NCBI GenBank assembly: GCA_964587915.1 | Contig: CAZPMK010000009.1 | Span: forward strand, 1 to 54,944 | DNA length: 54,944 nt | Source: CAG-177 sp964587915 | GTDB taxonomy: Bacteria > Bacillota > Clostridia > Oscillospirales > Acutalibacteraceae | Direction: 5' to 3' | Shown: piece by piece, positions 14,886-24,340 of the stretch | Layout: the number at the start of each line of letters is the position of its first letter | Position numbering within the stretch: the first letter of the stretch is position 1 | Program-made: the position numbers and the translations under genes | The notes under the pieces: generated by a model | What the model saw: only the letters and a program-made list of their open reading frames with translations | The model's database searches: none | What the model was told of the DNA's origin: nothing

Positions 14886-15368
14886 ATGCTGAACATTAAC
14901 ATTATTTGCATCGGCAAGCTGAAGGAGAATTATCTCCGCGATGCCTGTGCCGAATACGAAAAAAGACTTGGGGCGTTCTGCCGTCTCAAAATAACCGAGC
15001 TGACCCCCGCAAAGCTGCCGGAGGAGCCGAATCCCTCCCTGATTTCTGCCGCTCTCGCCGATGAGGGTAAGCGGATTCTTGCCTGCATAAAGCCGAACGA
15101 TGCGGTATTCACGCTGTGCATAGAGGGCAAGGAGCTTTCCTCTCCCGAGCTTGCAAAGGAGATAGAACGCTGTGCCGTCGGCGGCTTCGGAAGTCTGTGC
15201 TTTATTATCGGAGGCTCGCACGGACTTGCTCCCGAGGTAAAAGCTGCCTCGAGACTCAGACTCTCCATGAGCCCGATGACCTTTCCGCATCAGCTTGCAA
15301 GAGTAATGCTTTTGGAGCAGATATACCGTTCGTTCATGATAACAAGCGGCGGAAAATATCACAAGTAA
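14886..15368 (+). CDS. rlmH: 23S rRNA (pseudouridine1915-N3)-methyltransferase RlmH
   Basis: 160 aa, the usual size. SPOUT knot motifs are clear: FIIGGSHGLAPEVK (SAM binding), LSMSPMTFPHQLARVMLLEQ and the invariant tail GGKYHK. It methylates N3 of pseudouridine 1915 in helix 69 of 23S rRNA using SAM. It is the last gene of the murA-walJ-rlmH run and is followed by a terminator hairpin. Confidence 0.97.
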   Translation: MLNINIICIGKLKENYLRDACAEYEKRLGAFCRLKITELTPAKLPEEPNPSLISAALADEGKRILACIKPNDAVFTLCIEGKELSSPELAKEIERCAVGGFGSLCFIIGGSHGLAPEVKAASRLRLSMSPMTFPHQLARVMLLEQIYRSFMITSGGKYHK

Positions 15369-15403
15369 AGCCGCAAAAGCGTTTTTCCCTCATAAAATAA
15401 TTT

Positions 15404-15435
15404 TCACCCGCCGTACCTTGCCGTACAGCGGGTGA
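15404..15435. terminator. Bidirectional terminator between convergent rlmH and M23 genes
   Basis: Perfect 8-bp stem TCACCCGC/GCGGGTGA (15404-15411 and 15428-15435) with T-rich flanks on both sides (TTTGTTTGTTTT on the plus side, AAAATAATTT on the other). Confidence 0.75.
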
Positions 15436-15445
15436 TTTGTTTGTT

Positions 15446-17620
15446 TTATGATATATAGTTTTTGGGATTCTGCGTTTCGCCGTTTCGGATAACCTCGAAA
15501 TGCAGGTGCGGTCCCGTTGAGTTGCCCGTTGAGCCGACCTTTCCTATGGTCTGACCCGCCTCGACATACTCGCCCACGGAAACGGTTATCGAGCCGCTCA
15601 CCATGTGGGCATAGCGTGTTTTGTATCCGTCGCCGTGATTTATCAGCACCATGTTTCCGTAGCCCGAATTACTGCGTTGGACAACCTCAACTCTGCCGCT
15701 TCTTGAAGCGATAACGGGTGTGCCCAGAGCACCGCCGCCGCCTCTTGTAAGGTCAATTCCGTTGTGCCAGCCGCTGCTTCTCCAGCCGTAGGGGGAGCTG
15801 ACATAATGACAGCTCGGTGCAGGCCAAAGGAAGCCCTTTGATGAAGCCGAACCGATATATACTCCGCCGTATGAGGTTCTTGTGCCGACGGAAACTATCT
15901 CGTCTGTCGGTTCTTCAATCGTCTCATAGGAATAATCGGTATTATAAAGCACGCCGTCAATGTATATATCCGTTTTGGTGACTCTTTCTCTGCCGTCAAC
16001 GCCCCTTTGCAGAACCTTGCGGTATCCGCTGTATTTGGTGGCATCCTTTTTCGTCACGGTGTCGTAGTCAATATCTCTTACCGATGAGGTGGTTATTGTT
16101 TTCTTTATGCGAATATATTTTTCCGCCGTCAAAACGGTGATTCTGTCGCCCTCGGTGAGATTGTCAAAATCATAATTCGGATTTTCCTCTCGAAGCTCCT
16201 GCTCCGTCATTCCGAATTCGCTTGCAATACTCTCGAGAGTGTCATCCTCAAAAACGGTATATTCGGATTTTTCCGTTTTCTTGCCCTTCAGCGTTTCTTC
16301 AAGCCTTGCGGCATCCCACATCACGCTCGCATCGTCCCTGTAAAGACCCTGAACATAGTCAATGCTCTCGGCAAAGCCGACAACGTAATCGTTTGCCGCC
16401 GCCTCCTTCTCATAAGGGGAAAGAATATCGTAAAATACCGTTTTCGCATCCGCTTCATTTTTAACGGCACATACAAAGCTGCCGTCGATATAAATTCCGC
16501 AGGCATGGGTGAGATTATCCACGGAATTTTCAATCATCTTATCCGATATCGCCTGTGCATCGTTAAGCTCCTCGAGCGAAACAAGGGCAAGCGAATAATG
16601 TGCATTCAGATTTGATGCGGAGGCTACGGTCGCTTCAACGCTCGATTTATCCGTGCTCAGCCTCTCTTTAACAAGGTCGGTCGCCTCAATATAAACCGAT
16701 TCGTCGCTGATGTAGCCGATTCCCGTGCCGTTATACACCACCTCTAAGGCAAAGGTAACGCCGTTCCAATAATTTATTGTCAGAACGAAAATTACAAGTG
16801 CCGCCACGGGGAGAGCCGTATTTGCAACGGTTCGCAAAAGCTGTTTATGCCGTGTAAATGCTTTTTTGAAATAATGAATGAGCACCGACGGCAGGGACAG
16901 CGGCTTACGCAATGCCTTTCGTATGGATTTAACCGCCGAACGGATTTCTTTGCGGAAATATGCCAGCTCTGCAAGCGTTGCGGAAACATATCTGCGTGAA
17001 CGCTGCTTTACGCTTTCAGTCACCGAATTGAAAAAGCCGAAAAATTTAACAAACGGGAGCTTGATTACGGAAAAAATCAGCTTCAAGACAAAATTCACTC
17101 GGACAATTACAAAATCTCCGATATCGCACACCGCATCGTAAATTCCCGCATTCCGTGCTTCTTCTTCCTCATCGTCCTGCGTATTCTCGGTGCTTGCTTC
17201 GTGCCGAGGCTGCGGATTTTCGGGCACAACCGTCTCCGCCACCGTTTCGCTGTTTATGATTTCATCTATTCTGTCAAGCTCCTCACGAACCGTCTCACGC
17301 TCATTTTCAAACTTCATCGTAAGCGGCTCGCGGCGATTTTCATTCTCCTGCTTTTCCGTATTGCTCTGAGCTTCAATAAGCTGCTGAGAATAACGGCGTT
17401 CGATATCCTCACGGATTGCCTGCATCTCACGCTTTCTGCGTCTCTCGGCTTCCTCTCTGCGTTGAGTTTCCTTGTCTGCGGGAGCGGACTTCGCCGCCTT
17501 TTCCTCCGCCTTGGGAGAATAAAGGGCACTCAAATCGTAAAAGCCGTCCATTATTTCGTCAAAGGCACTGCGTGTGTCTTCGACTTCTTTTTCGGGGTGC
17601 GGTATATTTTTATTATCCAT
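15446..17620 (-). CDS. Membrane-anchored M23 peptidase with LysM and G5 domains
   Basis: 724 aa from the ATG at 17620, which has GGAG eight bases upstream; an ATG six codons earlier is less suited. Order: charged, probably disordered and coiled cytoplasmic part (1-165), basic amphipathic region, one membrane span (about 270-290, VANTALPVAALVIFVLTINY), extracellular stalk, LysM (about 465-510; YTVFEDDTLESIASEFGMTE), G5 domain (about 515-590), and a complete M23/LytM domain at the C-terminus (HNGIDLTRG, HLHFEVIRNG). It probably binds glycan and cuts peptide cross-links outside the membrane. The long cytoplasmic part is unusual for such enzymes and may link it to internal signals. Confidence 0.9.
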   Translation of the reverse strand: MDNKNIPHPEKEVEDTRSAFDEIMDGFYDLSALYSPKAEEKAAKSAPADKETQRREEAERRRKREMQAIREDIERRYSQQLIEAQSNTEKQENENRREPLTMKFENERETVREELDRIDEIINSETVAETVVPENPQPRHEASTENTQDDEEEEARNAGIYDAVCDIGDFVIVRVNFVLKLIFSVIKLPFVKFFGFFNSVTESVKQRSRRYVSATLAELAYFRKEIRSAVKSIRKALRKPLSLPSVLIHYFKKAFTRHKQLLRTVANTALPVAALVIFVLTINYWNGVTFALEVVYNGTGIGYISDESVYIEATDLVKERLSTDKSSVEATVASASNLNAHYSLALVSLEELNDAQAISDKMIENSVDNLTHACGIYIDGSFVCAVKNEADAKTVFYDILSPYEKEAAANDYVVGFAESIDYVQGLYRDDASVMWDAARLEETLKGKKTEKSEYTVFEDDTLESIASEFGMTEQELREENPNYDFDNLTEGDRITVLTAEKYIRIKKTITTSSVRDIDYDTVTKKDATKYSGYRKVLQRGVDGRERVTKTDIYIDGVLYNTDYSYETIEEPTDEIVSVGTRTSYGGVYIGSASSKGFLWPAPSCHYVSSPYGWRSSGWHNGIDLTRGGGGALGTPVIASRSGRVEVVQRSNSGYGNMVLINHGDGYKTRYAHMVSGSITVSVGEYVEAGQTIGKVGSTGNSTGPHLHFEVIRNGETQNPKNYIS

Positions 17621-17697
17621 CACCGAAACTCCAAACATAAGAAATATACTTTATTATAACGCTTTTCGTCCTGAATTACAAGCGGAAAGCCGACAAT

Positions 17698-18549
17698 TTA
17701 CAAAACGGAAACATCGCATTCCTTCAGGAACCTTCTTAGGGCGTCCTGCCATTCGGGAAGTCTGCAAAAGCCCGCACGGTCAAGCGATGCCTTCGACAGC
17801 CTTGAATTTTCGGGTCTTACCGCAGGTGACGGATATTCCGCCGACGGAATCGGCACGATTTTTGTATCCGAATCGGTCTGCCTCATTATCTCGGCGGCAA
17901 GCTCCGCCCATGAGCAAATTCCCTCGTTCGTTGCGTGATACACGCCGTATTTCTCCGTTGATATCATGTCACACAGAAGAACGGCAAGGTCTCGGGTGTA
18001 GGTCGGTGAACCGACTTGGTCATCAACAACACGGATTTCCTTTCGCTCCTTTGCAAGTCGGAGCATGGTCTTGACAAAATTTTTGCCGTTTTTTCCGAAA
18101 ACCCATGATATACGCACCGTAAAAAGTCTGCTGCACGCCTTTGCCGCTTTTTCGCCCGCGAGCTTCGTTTCTCCGTAAAAATTGCAGGGAGCGGTCGGGG
18201 ACTCCGTTTCAAAAAAGCCGTCGCCCCTGCCGTCAAAAACATAATCCGTGCTTATATAAATCAGCTTCGAGGCACACTTTTCACAGGCACGGGCAATGTT
18301 CGCCGTACCGTTTTCGTTGATATTTCGGCATTTTTCACGCTCCGTCTCGGCAAGGTCAACATTCGTGTAAGCGGCACAATGTATAACTCCGTCCGGCTTC
18401 TCATCACGAAAAAAAGCATCAACGGCGGCGGCATCCGTGATGTCAAGTACGGATAAATCTGCCGCAACCGCAGTCATTCCGAGCTGTTCAAGACGGCTGA
18501 CTACGTCGGTGCCGAGCTGTCCCGATGCACCTGTAACGATTATTTTCAT
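17698..18549 (-). CDS. rfbD: dTDP-4-dehydrorhamnose reductase RmlD
   Basis: 283 aa from the ATG at 18549, which has AAGGAAG upstream; the longer frame adds 12 residues without a site. Rossmann motif TGASGQLG, catalytic YFGxxK-type YGETKLAGE (Tyr-x-x-x-Lys) and STDYVFDG are present. It reduces dTDP-4-keto-L-rhamnose to dTDP-L-rhamnose with NAD(P)H. No rfbA, rfbB or rfbC is in the window, so the rest of the pathway is elsewhere; the gene stands alone between the M23 gene and the divergent hisK. Confidence 0.92.
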   Translation of the reverse strand: MKIIVTGASGQLGTDVVSRLEQLGMTAVAADLSVLDITDAAAVDAFFRDEKPDGVIHCAAYTNVDLAETEREKCRNINENGTANIARACEKCASKLIYISTDYVFDGRGDGFFETESPTAPCNFYGETKLAGEKAAKACSRLFTVRISWVFGKNGKNFVKTMLRLAKERKEIRVVDDQVGSPTYTRDLAVLLCDMISTEKYGVYHATNEGICSWAELAAEIMRQTDSDTKIVPIPSAEYPSPAVRPENSRLSKASLDRAGFCRLPEWQDALRRFLKECDVSVL

Positions 18550-18681
18550 ACGGTATCTTCCTTGATTTTTTTGATATTTTACCACATTTTCGGCGAATAC
18601 TCAATATTTTTTCAAATTAAACTGTTATTTTTAACATAAATATGTTATCATTATTATGTACAAGACTTCGGAGGTCCCATT

Positions 18682-19500
18682 ATGTCTTTTAAGAATATCG
18701 TAGATTTGCATACACACACCGACAATTCCTTTGACGGCAATCATTCCGCCATGCTCCTGTGCGAAACGGCTTGTGCAAAGGGCATTCGTGCTCTTGCATT
18801 CACCGACCACCTCGAAATGGACGCATTCTACCGTGACAGCTTTGACCGCACGGCGATTCAGGCTTACTTTGAGGTTGCCAAGGCAAAATCCGCTTTCAGC
18901 GGCAGACTGATAGTCTGCAACGGTGCGGAGCTGGGGCAGGCGATATACGATTTGCCCGTCACCGAAAAGCTGCTCGGCACAATGAAATATGATATCGTCA
19001 TCGGCTCCATACACAATCTCCCCAACGTACAAGACTTTTACTATATGGATTTCAGCGACGAAAGCATAGATTATTACGCCCTGCTCGACGAATATTTTTC
19101 CCTCGAATTAAAGCTCGCCGAGTGGAACGGCTTTGACACCCTCGCCCACCTGACCTATCCGCTCCGATACATTGTCGGCAATTACAAAAAGCCCGTGGAC
19201 ATGACGAAATACGACGAGATAATCGACGAGATTCTTCTCACCCTCATCAAAAACGAAAAAGCCCTTGAAATAAACACGGCGGGGCTTCGTCAGCCCATCG
19301 GCGTTACTTCTCCCGATGAAAAAATCGTTTCCCGATACAAACAGCTCGGCGGCTCCCTCATAACCATCGGCTCCGATGCCCATTTTGCCGAACATCTCGG
19401 AGCAGGCATTGAGCAGGGCTATGAGCTTGCATTAAAATGCGGTTTCAACAAAATAGCTCTGTATCAGAACAGAGAACCGACCCTCATTCCCATTGAATAA
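18682..19500 (+). CDS. hisK: PHP-domain histidinol-phosphatase
   Basis: 272 aa, ATG behind GGAGG. PHP metal-binding motifs are DLHTHTDNSFDG at the N-terminus, FTDHLEM, SIHNL and SDAHF near the C-terminus. The family includes HisK/HisJ, which hydrolyses histidinol phosphate in His biosynthesis. No other his gene is nearby, so a different phosphoester substrate is possible. Heads the hisK-ispE-GH38 run, 15 bp before ispE. Confidence 0.85.
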   Translation: MSFKNIVDLHTHTDNSFDGNHSAMLLCETACAKGIRALAFTDHLEMDAFYRDSFDRTAIQAYFEVAKAKSAFSGRLIVCNGAELGQAIYDLPVTEKLLGTMKYDIVIGSIHNLPNVQDFYYMDFSDESIDYYALLDEYFSLELKLAEWNGFDTLAHLTYPLRYIVGNYKKPVDMTKYDEIIDEILLTLIKNEKALEINTAGLRQPIGVTSPDEKIVSRYKQLGGSLITIGSDAHFAEHLGAGIEQGYELALKCGFNKIALYQNREPTLIPIE

Positions 19501-19515
19501 ACGGAGGTAAAAGCC

Positions 19516-20376
19516 ATGTTGACTGTCAACGCACCGGCAAAAATCAACCTTTTTCTTGACATTGCGGGCAAGCTCGACAACGGATACCACAGCCTTTTCA
19601 TGATTATGCAATCCGTCGGACTTTCCGACACCGTAACGCTCGAAAAGCTCCCCTCGGGCATTGAGCTGACCTGCTCGGAGCCGAAATTGCCGTGCGACGA
19701 AAAAAATATTGCGTACAAGGCGGCAAGGGCATTTTTTGATTTTACCGAAATAAAAGGCGGCGTGAAGCTGCATATAGAAAAGCGTATCCCCTTTGAAGCA
19801 GGTCTTGCGGGCGGAAGTGCCGATGCGGCGGCTGTTCTCATCGGCTTGAACGAGCTTTTTGCCGCAGGACTTTCCGTCACTCGGCTGTGCGAAATCGGGC
19901 TGAAAATCGGCAGTGACGTTCCGTTCTGTATCGTCGGCGGCACCTGTCTGTCACAGAACACGGGCGGCGTCCTTTCTCCCCTCAAGCCGTTGAAAAATTG
20001 CTCGATAGTCATCTCAAAGCCCGAAAAAGGAGTGTCAACCGCAAAGGCATATGCGGCGGCGGACAATACATATCTTTATCATCCCGACTGCATAAGAATG
20101 CTCGATGCCTGCGAAAAGGGCGATTTTGAGGGCATTTGCAGATATGCAGGAAACGTGTTCGAGCAGGTGGTTGAAGTCGTTGAACGCGTTGAAATCAAAC
20201 GGATAATGCGTGAACACGGTGCTGTTTTGGCTCAGATGAGCGGCAGCGGGCCGAGTGTTTTTGCCCTTTTTGAGGACAGCACGGCGGCGGAAAAATGTGC
20301 CGAAAAGCTCCGTGCCGTCTGCCCCGAAACCTTTGTAACCTCTCCCGTCCCCCACGGAGCGGCACCCTGTAAATAA
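19516..20376 (+). CDS. ispE: 4-diphosphocytidyl-2-C-methyl-D-erythritol kinase IspE
   Basis: 286 aa, normal length, ATG behind GGAGG. GHMP kinase motifs: APAKINLFLDI at the N-terminus, the ATP loop PFEAGLAGGSADAAA and the C-terminal MSGSGPSVFALF. It phosphorylates CDP-methylerythritol in the MEP route to isoprenoids, so this organism uses the MEP rather than the mevalonate pathway. Lies between hisK and the mannosidase, probably in one transcript. Confidence 0.97.
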   Translation: MLTVNAPAKINLFLDIAGKLDNGYHSLFMIMQSVGLSDTVTLEKLPSGIELTCSEPKLPCDEKNIAYKAARAFFDFTEIKGGVKLHIEKRIPFEAGLAGGSADAAAVLIGLNELFAAGLSVTRLCEIGLKIGSDVPFCIVGGTCLSQNTGGVLSPLKPLKNCSIVISKPEKGVSTAKAYAAADNTYLYHPDCIRMLDACEKGDFEGICRYAGNVFEQVVEVVERVEIKRIMREHGAVLAQMSGSGPSVFALFEDSTAAEKCAEKLRAVCPETFVTSPVPHGAAPCK

Positions 20377-20414
20377 TCAGAGCGAATATCGCTTTCCGAA
20401 AGGAGATTATTCAT

Positions 20415-22880
20415 ATGAAGAAAAAACAAACCTGCTACATGGTCGGCAATGCCCATCTTGATCCCGTCTGGCAATGGCGTTGGCAGGAGGGAAGCGGCGA
20501 AGCAAAGGCAACCCTGCGTTCCGCTTTGGACAGATTGAAAGAATTTCCCGATTTTATATTCGTGTGTTCTTCCTCCGTTATATTTGAATGGGTGGAGGAA
20601 TTTGCTCCCGAAATGTTTGAAGAAATCCGTCAGCGTGTCAGCGAGGGACGGTTCGTCATCGTCGGCGGTATGTATGTTCAGCCCGACTGCAACAACCCCT
20701 CGGGCGAGGGCTTTGCACGGCAGACTCTGTATGCTCAACGCTATTTTCGCGAAAAATTCGGCGTTACTGCCCGTATCGGCTACAATGTTGACTCCTTCGG
20801 TCACAATCTTATGATGCCTCAAATACTGAAAAAGAGCGGTATGGACAGCTATATTTTTATGCGACCCGGCGAGCACGAAACACACATGGATAACGATTTG
20901 TTCAACTGGGTCTCTCCCGACGGCTCCTGCGTAACGGCACACCGCATCCTTGACGGCTACGCTTGGAATTTCCGCAGCATGGAACAGCTTGAAGCCCGTC
21001 TGCGTGATGTGGACACCAAAACCGCCACGGATATTGACGAGGGCTTTTTGTTCTACGGTATCGGCAATCACGGCGGCGGACCGACAATTCAAAATTTGCA
21101 GCTTATCGAGGAATATCGCCGCACTCACACGGATAAAACTCTTCTCCATTCAAACATAGCCGATTTCTTTGATCGCGTTCGTGCCTCGGGTCTCAAGCTG
21201 CCCGAGCACCGTGACGATTTACAGCATCATGCGGCAGGCTGTTACTCCACCGTCTCCGCCGTTAAAAACGGAATCCGCCGAGGCGAATGCGAGCTCGGTG
21301 CCGCAGAGAATTTTTGTATGCTGTCCCGTCTTCTGTGCCGCAAAGAAATTCACACCGAGGAATTCCGAAAAGCGTGGAAGAATATTCTGTTCCTGCATTT
21401 TCATGACGCCATGGGCGGCTGTGCGATTCGTGAGGTTTATGACGATGCCGCTTATCAATACGGTGCCGCTCTGAACATCGCCGCAACGCAGGAAAACAAC
21501 GCTCTGCAAACAATTTCATGGAAAATCAACACCTCGGGCAACCGCAGCGGAATCCCGATTATCCTGTTCAATCCGAACGGCTTTGATGTTGATGAGCTTG
21601 TTCGTATTTATCGCTGTGCCAACAGCTTGCAGGACTGCAACGGAAACGATATTCCGTACCAGAAGATTTATTCCACCACAGAGGAATGCTTTTGGCGTAC
21701 CGACACCCTGTTCAAGGCACACGTTCCCGCCTTGGGCTATGCCGTCTATTATCTCAACGACGACTGGACTTCTCGGGAAATACAAATGGAGCTTCCTCGT
21801 CAAGTGCCCGAAAGTATTGTCAAGGCGATTCCGTATACCGGTTACCGCACCGCAAATGACCATGCCGGCACGGTGCTTGAAAACGATATTTACCGCATAG
21901 AATTTGAACTGCACACCGGATATATCATCTCTTTCCGAGACAAACGCAGCGGAAAAGAGCTTATTACGGGACGGGCGGCAGTCCCCGTGGTGGCAGATGA
22001 ATATTATCACGACACCTGGAGTCACTCAAAAACATTTTTTACCGACCATATGGCTCGCTTCAGCGATGCCGAAGTGACTGCTCTTGAGGGCGGACCGATT
22101 CGTGCAACCGTCAAAGTCGTAAGCCACTACAACCGCTCCACGCTGACTCAGTATTTTTCTTTGGAGGCGGGAAGCGAAAAGCTCTCCGTGCGTGCAGAGG
22201 TGGATTGGCATGAGCATCACAAAATGCTGAAGCTCGCATGGCCCATGGCAATTGAAAATCCCGAAGCGTTCTACGAAATTCCTTTCGGCGTTATCAAACG
22301 CCCGACCGACGGCGAGGAGGAGCCGGGTCTGAAATGGACTGCCGTTAAAGGAACAAACGGAGGCTTCGCCCTGCTCAACAACGACACTTACAGCTCCTCG
22401 GTACAGGGCAGTACAATATTCCAAACCGTTTTACGCAGTCCCATCTACGGCGACCACGGCGGCTCCCGCACGGAAGAAAGCGAATTTACCGAACAGGGTG
22501 CCCGAAAATTCTCGTATGAACTTATGCCCGTCGGCGACGGCTGGTCCTCCGTTATAAAAGCCGCCCGACAGCTCAACCGCCCCGTCACCGTTGTTACCGA
22601 AACTTGGCATGACGGCGTGTTCTCCGATCAACCGTACAGCTCACTGCAAATAAGCGCGGACAACATCATGCTTTCCGCCTGCAAACGCAGTGAGGACGGC
22701 AACGGTCTTATCCTCCGATTGTATGAAACGGACGGAAAGCAGACCCCCGTTACCGTCTCGGGAGATATGCTCCCCGTGCCGCTCGAAGCAACCTTCACCC
22801 CCTGGTCAATGCGTACCTACCGCCTGAACGACGGTGAAAACGCTTGGAAAGAAGTCCTCTTAACCGAATACGATATGTAA
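20415..22880 (+). CDS. Alpha-mannosidase, glycoside hydrolase family 38
   Basis: 821 aa, ATG behind AAAGGAG. The N-terminal catalytic domain has NAHLDPVWQWRW (zinc ligands His and Asp), GGMYVQPDCNNPSGE, the nucleophile in NVDSFGHN and HFHDAMGGCAIREVYDD; a family 38 middle and C-terminal beta domain follows. No signal peptide, so it works in the cytoplasm on imported manno-oligosaccharides, probably from host N-glycans or yeast mannan. No transporter gene is nearby. Confidence 0.93.
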   Translation: MKKKQTCYMVGNAHLDPVWQWRWQEGSGEAKATLRSALDRLKEFPDFIFVCSSSVIFEWVEEFAPEMFEEIRQRVSEGRFVIVGGMYVQPDCNNPSGEGFARQTLYAQRYFREKFGVTARIGYNVDSFGHNLMMPQILKKSGMDSYIFMRPGEHETHMDNDLFNWVSPDGSCVTAHRILDGYAWNFRSMEQLEARLRDVDTKTATDIDEGFLFYGIGNHGGGPTIQNLQLIEEYRRTHTDKTLLHSNIADFFDRVRASGLKLPEHRDDLQHHAAGCYSTVSAVKNGIRRGECELGAAENFCMLSRLLCRKEIHTEEFRKAWKNILFLHFHDAMGGCAIREVYDDAAYQYGAALNIAATQENNALQTISWKINTSGNRSGIPIILFNPNGFDVDELVRIYRCANSLQDCNGNDIPYQKIYSTTEECFWRTDTLFKAHVPALGYAVYYLNDDWTSREIQMELPRQVPESIVKAIPYTGYRTANDHAGTVLENDIYRIEFELHTGYIISFRDKRSGKELITGRAAVPVVADEYYHDTWSHSKTFFTDHMARFSDAEVTALEGGPIRATVKVVSHYNRSTLTQYFSLEAGSEKLSVRAEVDWHEHHKMLKLAWPMAIENPEAFYEIPFGVIKRPTDGEEEPGLKWTAVKGTNGGFALLNNDTYSSSVQGSTIFQTVLRSPIYGDHGGSRTEESEFTEQGARKFSYELMPVGDGWSSVIKAARQLNRPVTVVTETWHDGVFSDQPYSSLQISADNIMLSACKRSEDGNGLILRLYETDGKQTPVTVSGDMLPVPLEATFTPWSMRTYRLNDGENAWKEVLLTEYDM

Positions 22881-22979
22881 CACAGCTTCTAAAATAAATC
22901 AAAGCGTTCAAGGTTTTGCCTGCCATACCAACAACACCTATAGCCGTCGTTGGCGTTAATGGTGCTGCGAGGCACAAAG

Positions 22980-23007
22980 AAAAGCCGTCCGAGGTCGGGC
23001 GGCTTTT
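22980..23007. terminator. Bidirectional terminator between convergent GH38 and antiporter genes
   Basis: AAAAGCCG (22980-22987) pairs with CGGCTTTT (23000-23007), with further pairing inside (TCCGA/TCGGG). A tracts and T tracts flank both sides. Confidence 0.75.
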
Positions 23008-23038
23008 CAATTGTATTTGTGCGAGAGCAACCGGCAAA

Positions 23039-24322
23039 TCAGCCGAGCTTGGCGGGGGGAGTTCGGTGTTTTCTTTCCTTTTCCTTGGGCTTTTCGGTGA
23101 TATCTCCCGCCTTGGTGAGGGCGATTTTGGTGAGGACGGGTCCGCAGAGCTCGTATATGAGCACAGAGAAAAGGATAATATTCCTGATTATCGCACCGAT
23201 TTCACCCAGCTCCATGACGGTGACGGACATTCCGAGGGCGACGCCCGCCTGCGGTAAGAGGGTCACTCCGAGATAGCGGGTGGTTTTCTCGTCACACTTT
23301 GAGATTTTACAGCTCGAATATGCACCGAGATACTTGCCGGCGGAGCGGGAGAGGATATACGCAGCACCGATTCCGACGATTGCGAGATCGGAAAATACGT
23401 TCAATTCAAGCTCCGCACCGCTGATTACAAAGAACAGAGCAAAGAGGGGAGCTGTCCAGCGGTCGGTTCTGTCCATGATTTCGGGCGAAAAATCGCAGAG
23501 ATTGCAAAACATCGTGCCGAGCATCATGCAAACGAGCAGGGCAGAAAATCCCACATGAACGCCGCCGATTTCAAATTTGAGCTTTGAAAGAGCGACGGTA
23601 AAAAGAACGAAGGTCAGGGAGAGGCAGAGCCGCTTGCTGTTGGAATTGAAAAATCTTTCGCAGAACGTAAACAGTACGCCCATGAGAGCACCGAGTGCAA
23701 GAGAGCAAACGATTTCTATTATCGGTTCAACGGCAATGGAAATCATGCTGAACTCACCGTTCACCATAGCACGGGCAACGCCGAACGAAACGGAGAAAAC
23801 CACCAGACCCACGGCATCGTCGATGGCGACAATGGGAAGAAGCAAATCGGTCAGCTTGCCCTTTGCCTTGTACTGACGAACGACCATGAGGGTTGCGGCG
23901 GGGGCGGTTGCGGCAGCTATTGCTCCGAGAATGAGAGCCATGGGAATCGGGAGCTTGTCGCCGAGAACAAAGTGCAGTCCGATGAGTGCGGCATCAACGA
24001 TTAAGGTTGTTATCACCGCCTGCATTATGCCGATAAAGGTTGCCTTTCCGCCGATGCTTTTAAGCTGTGAAAGACGAAATTCGTTACCGATTGCAAAGGC
24101 GATGAAGCCGAGGGCAACATCAGAGAACAGTCCGAGAGACTGTACGCTCTCTGCGGAGACGAAGCCGAGTCCCTCGATGCCGAGTCTGCCCAGGCAGTAA
24201 GGACCTATCAAAATTCCTGCGACAAGATACGCCGTGACTGCGGGCAAGCCCAATTTTTTAGCGGGACGGGTCATGAAAAGACCTGCACCAAGTGCTATTG
24301 AAATGCAAAATAAAATTTCCAT
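23039..24322 (-). CDS. Cation:proton antiporter, CPA2/Kef type, membrane domain only
   Basis: 427 aa with about 12 hydrophobic helices. TAYLVAGILIGPYCLG in the N-terminal part and AIDDAVGLVVFS, containing the Asp pair expected in the ion site, identify a Na_H_Exchanger (CPA2) protein. The C-terminal tail is short and basic (KPKEKERKHRTPPAK), with no TrkA/RCK nucleotide-binding domain. It probably exchanges Na+ or K+ for H+. It follows alaX by 18 bp on the same strand, so the two are likely co-transcribed. Confidence 0.9.
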   Translation of the reverse strand: MEILFCISIALGAGLFMTRPAKKLGLPAVTAYLVAGILIGPYCLGRLGIEGLGFVSAESVQSLGLFSDVALGFIAFAIGNEFRLSQLKSIGGKATFIGIMQAVITTLIVDAALIGLHFVLGDKLPIPMALILGAIAAATAPAATLMVVRQYKAKGKLTDLLLPIVAIDDAVGLVVFSVSFGVARAMVNGEFSMISIAVEPIIEIVCSLALGALMGVLFTFCERFFNSNSKRLCLSLTFVLFTVALSKLKFEIGGVHVGFSALLVCMMLGTMFCNLCDFSPEIMDRTDRWTAPLFALFFVISGAELELNVFSDLAIVGIGAAYILSRSAGKYLGAYSSCKISKCDEKTTRYLGVTLLPQAGVALGMSVTVMELGEIGAIIRNIILFSVLIYELCGPVLTKIALTKAGDITEKPKEKERKHRTPPAKLG

Positions 24323-24340
24323 ACAAATCCCTTCTCAATG

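Noticed and set aside
20232..21149. Long minus-strand frame of 305 codons
   Set aside because: Antisense to ispE and the GH38 gene, both with full motifs; codon bias explains the open frame.
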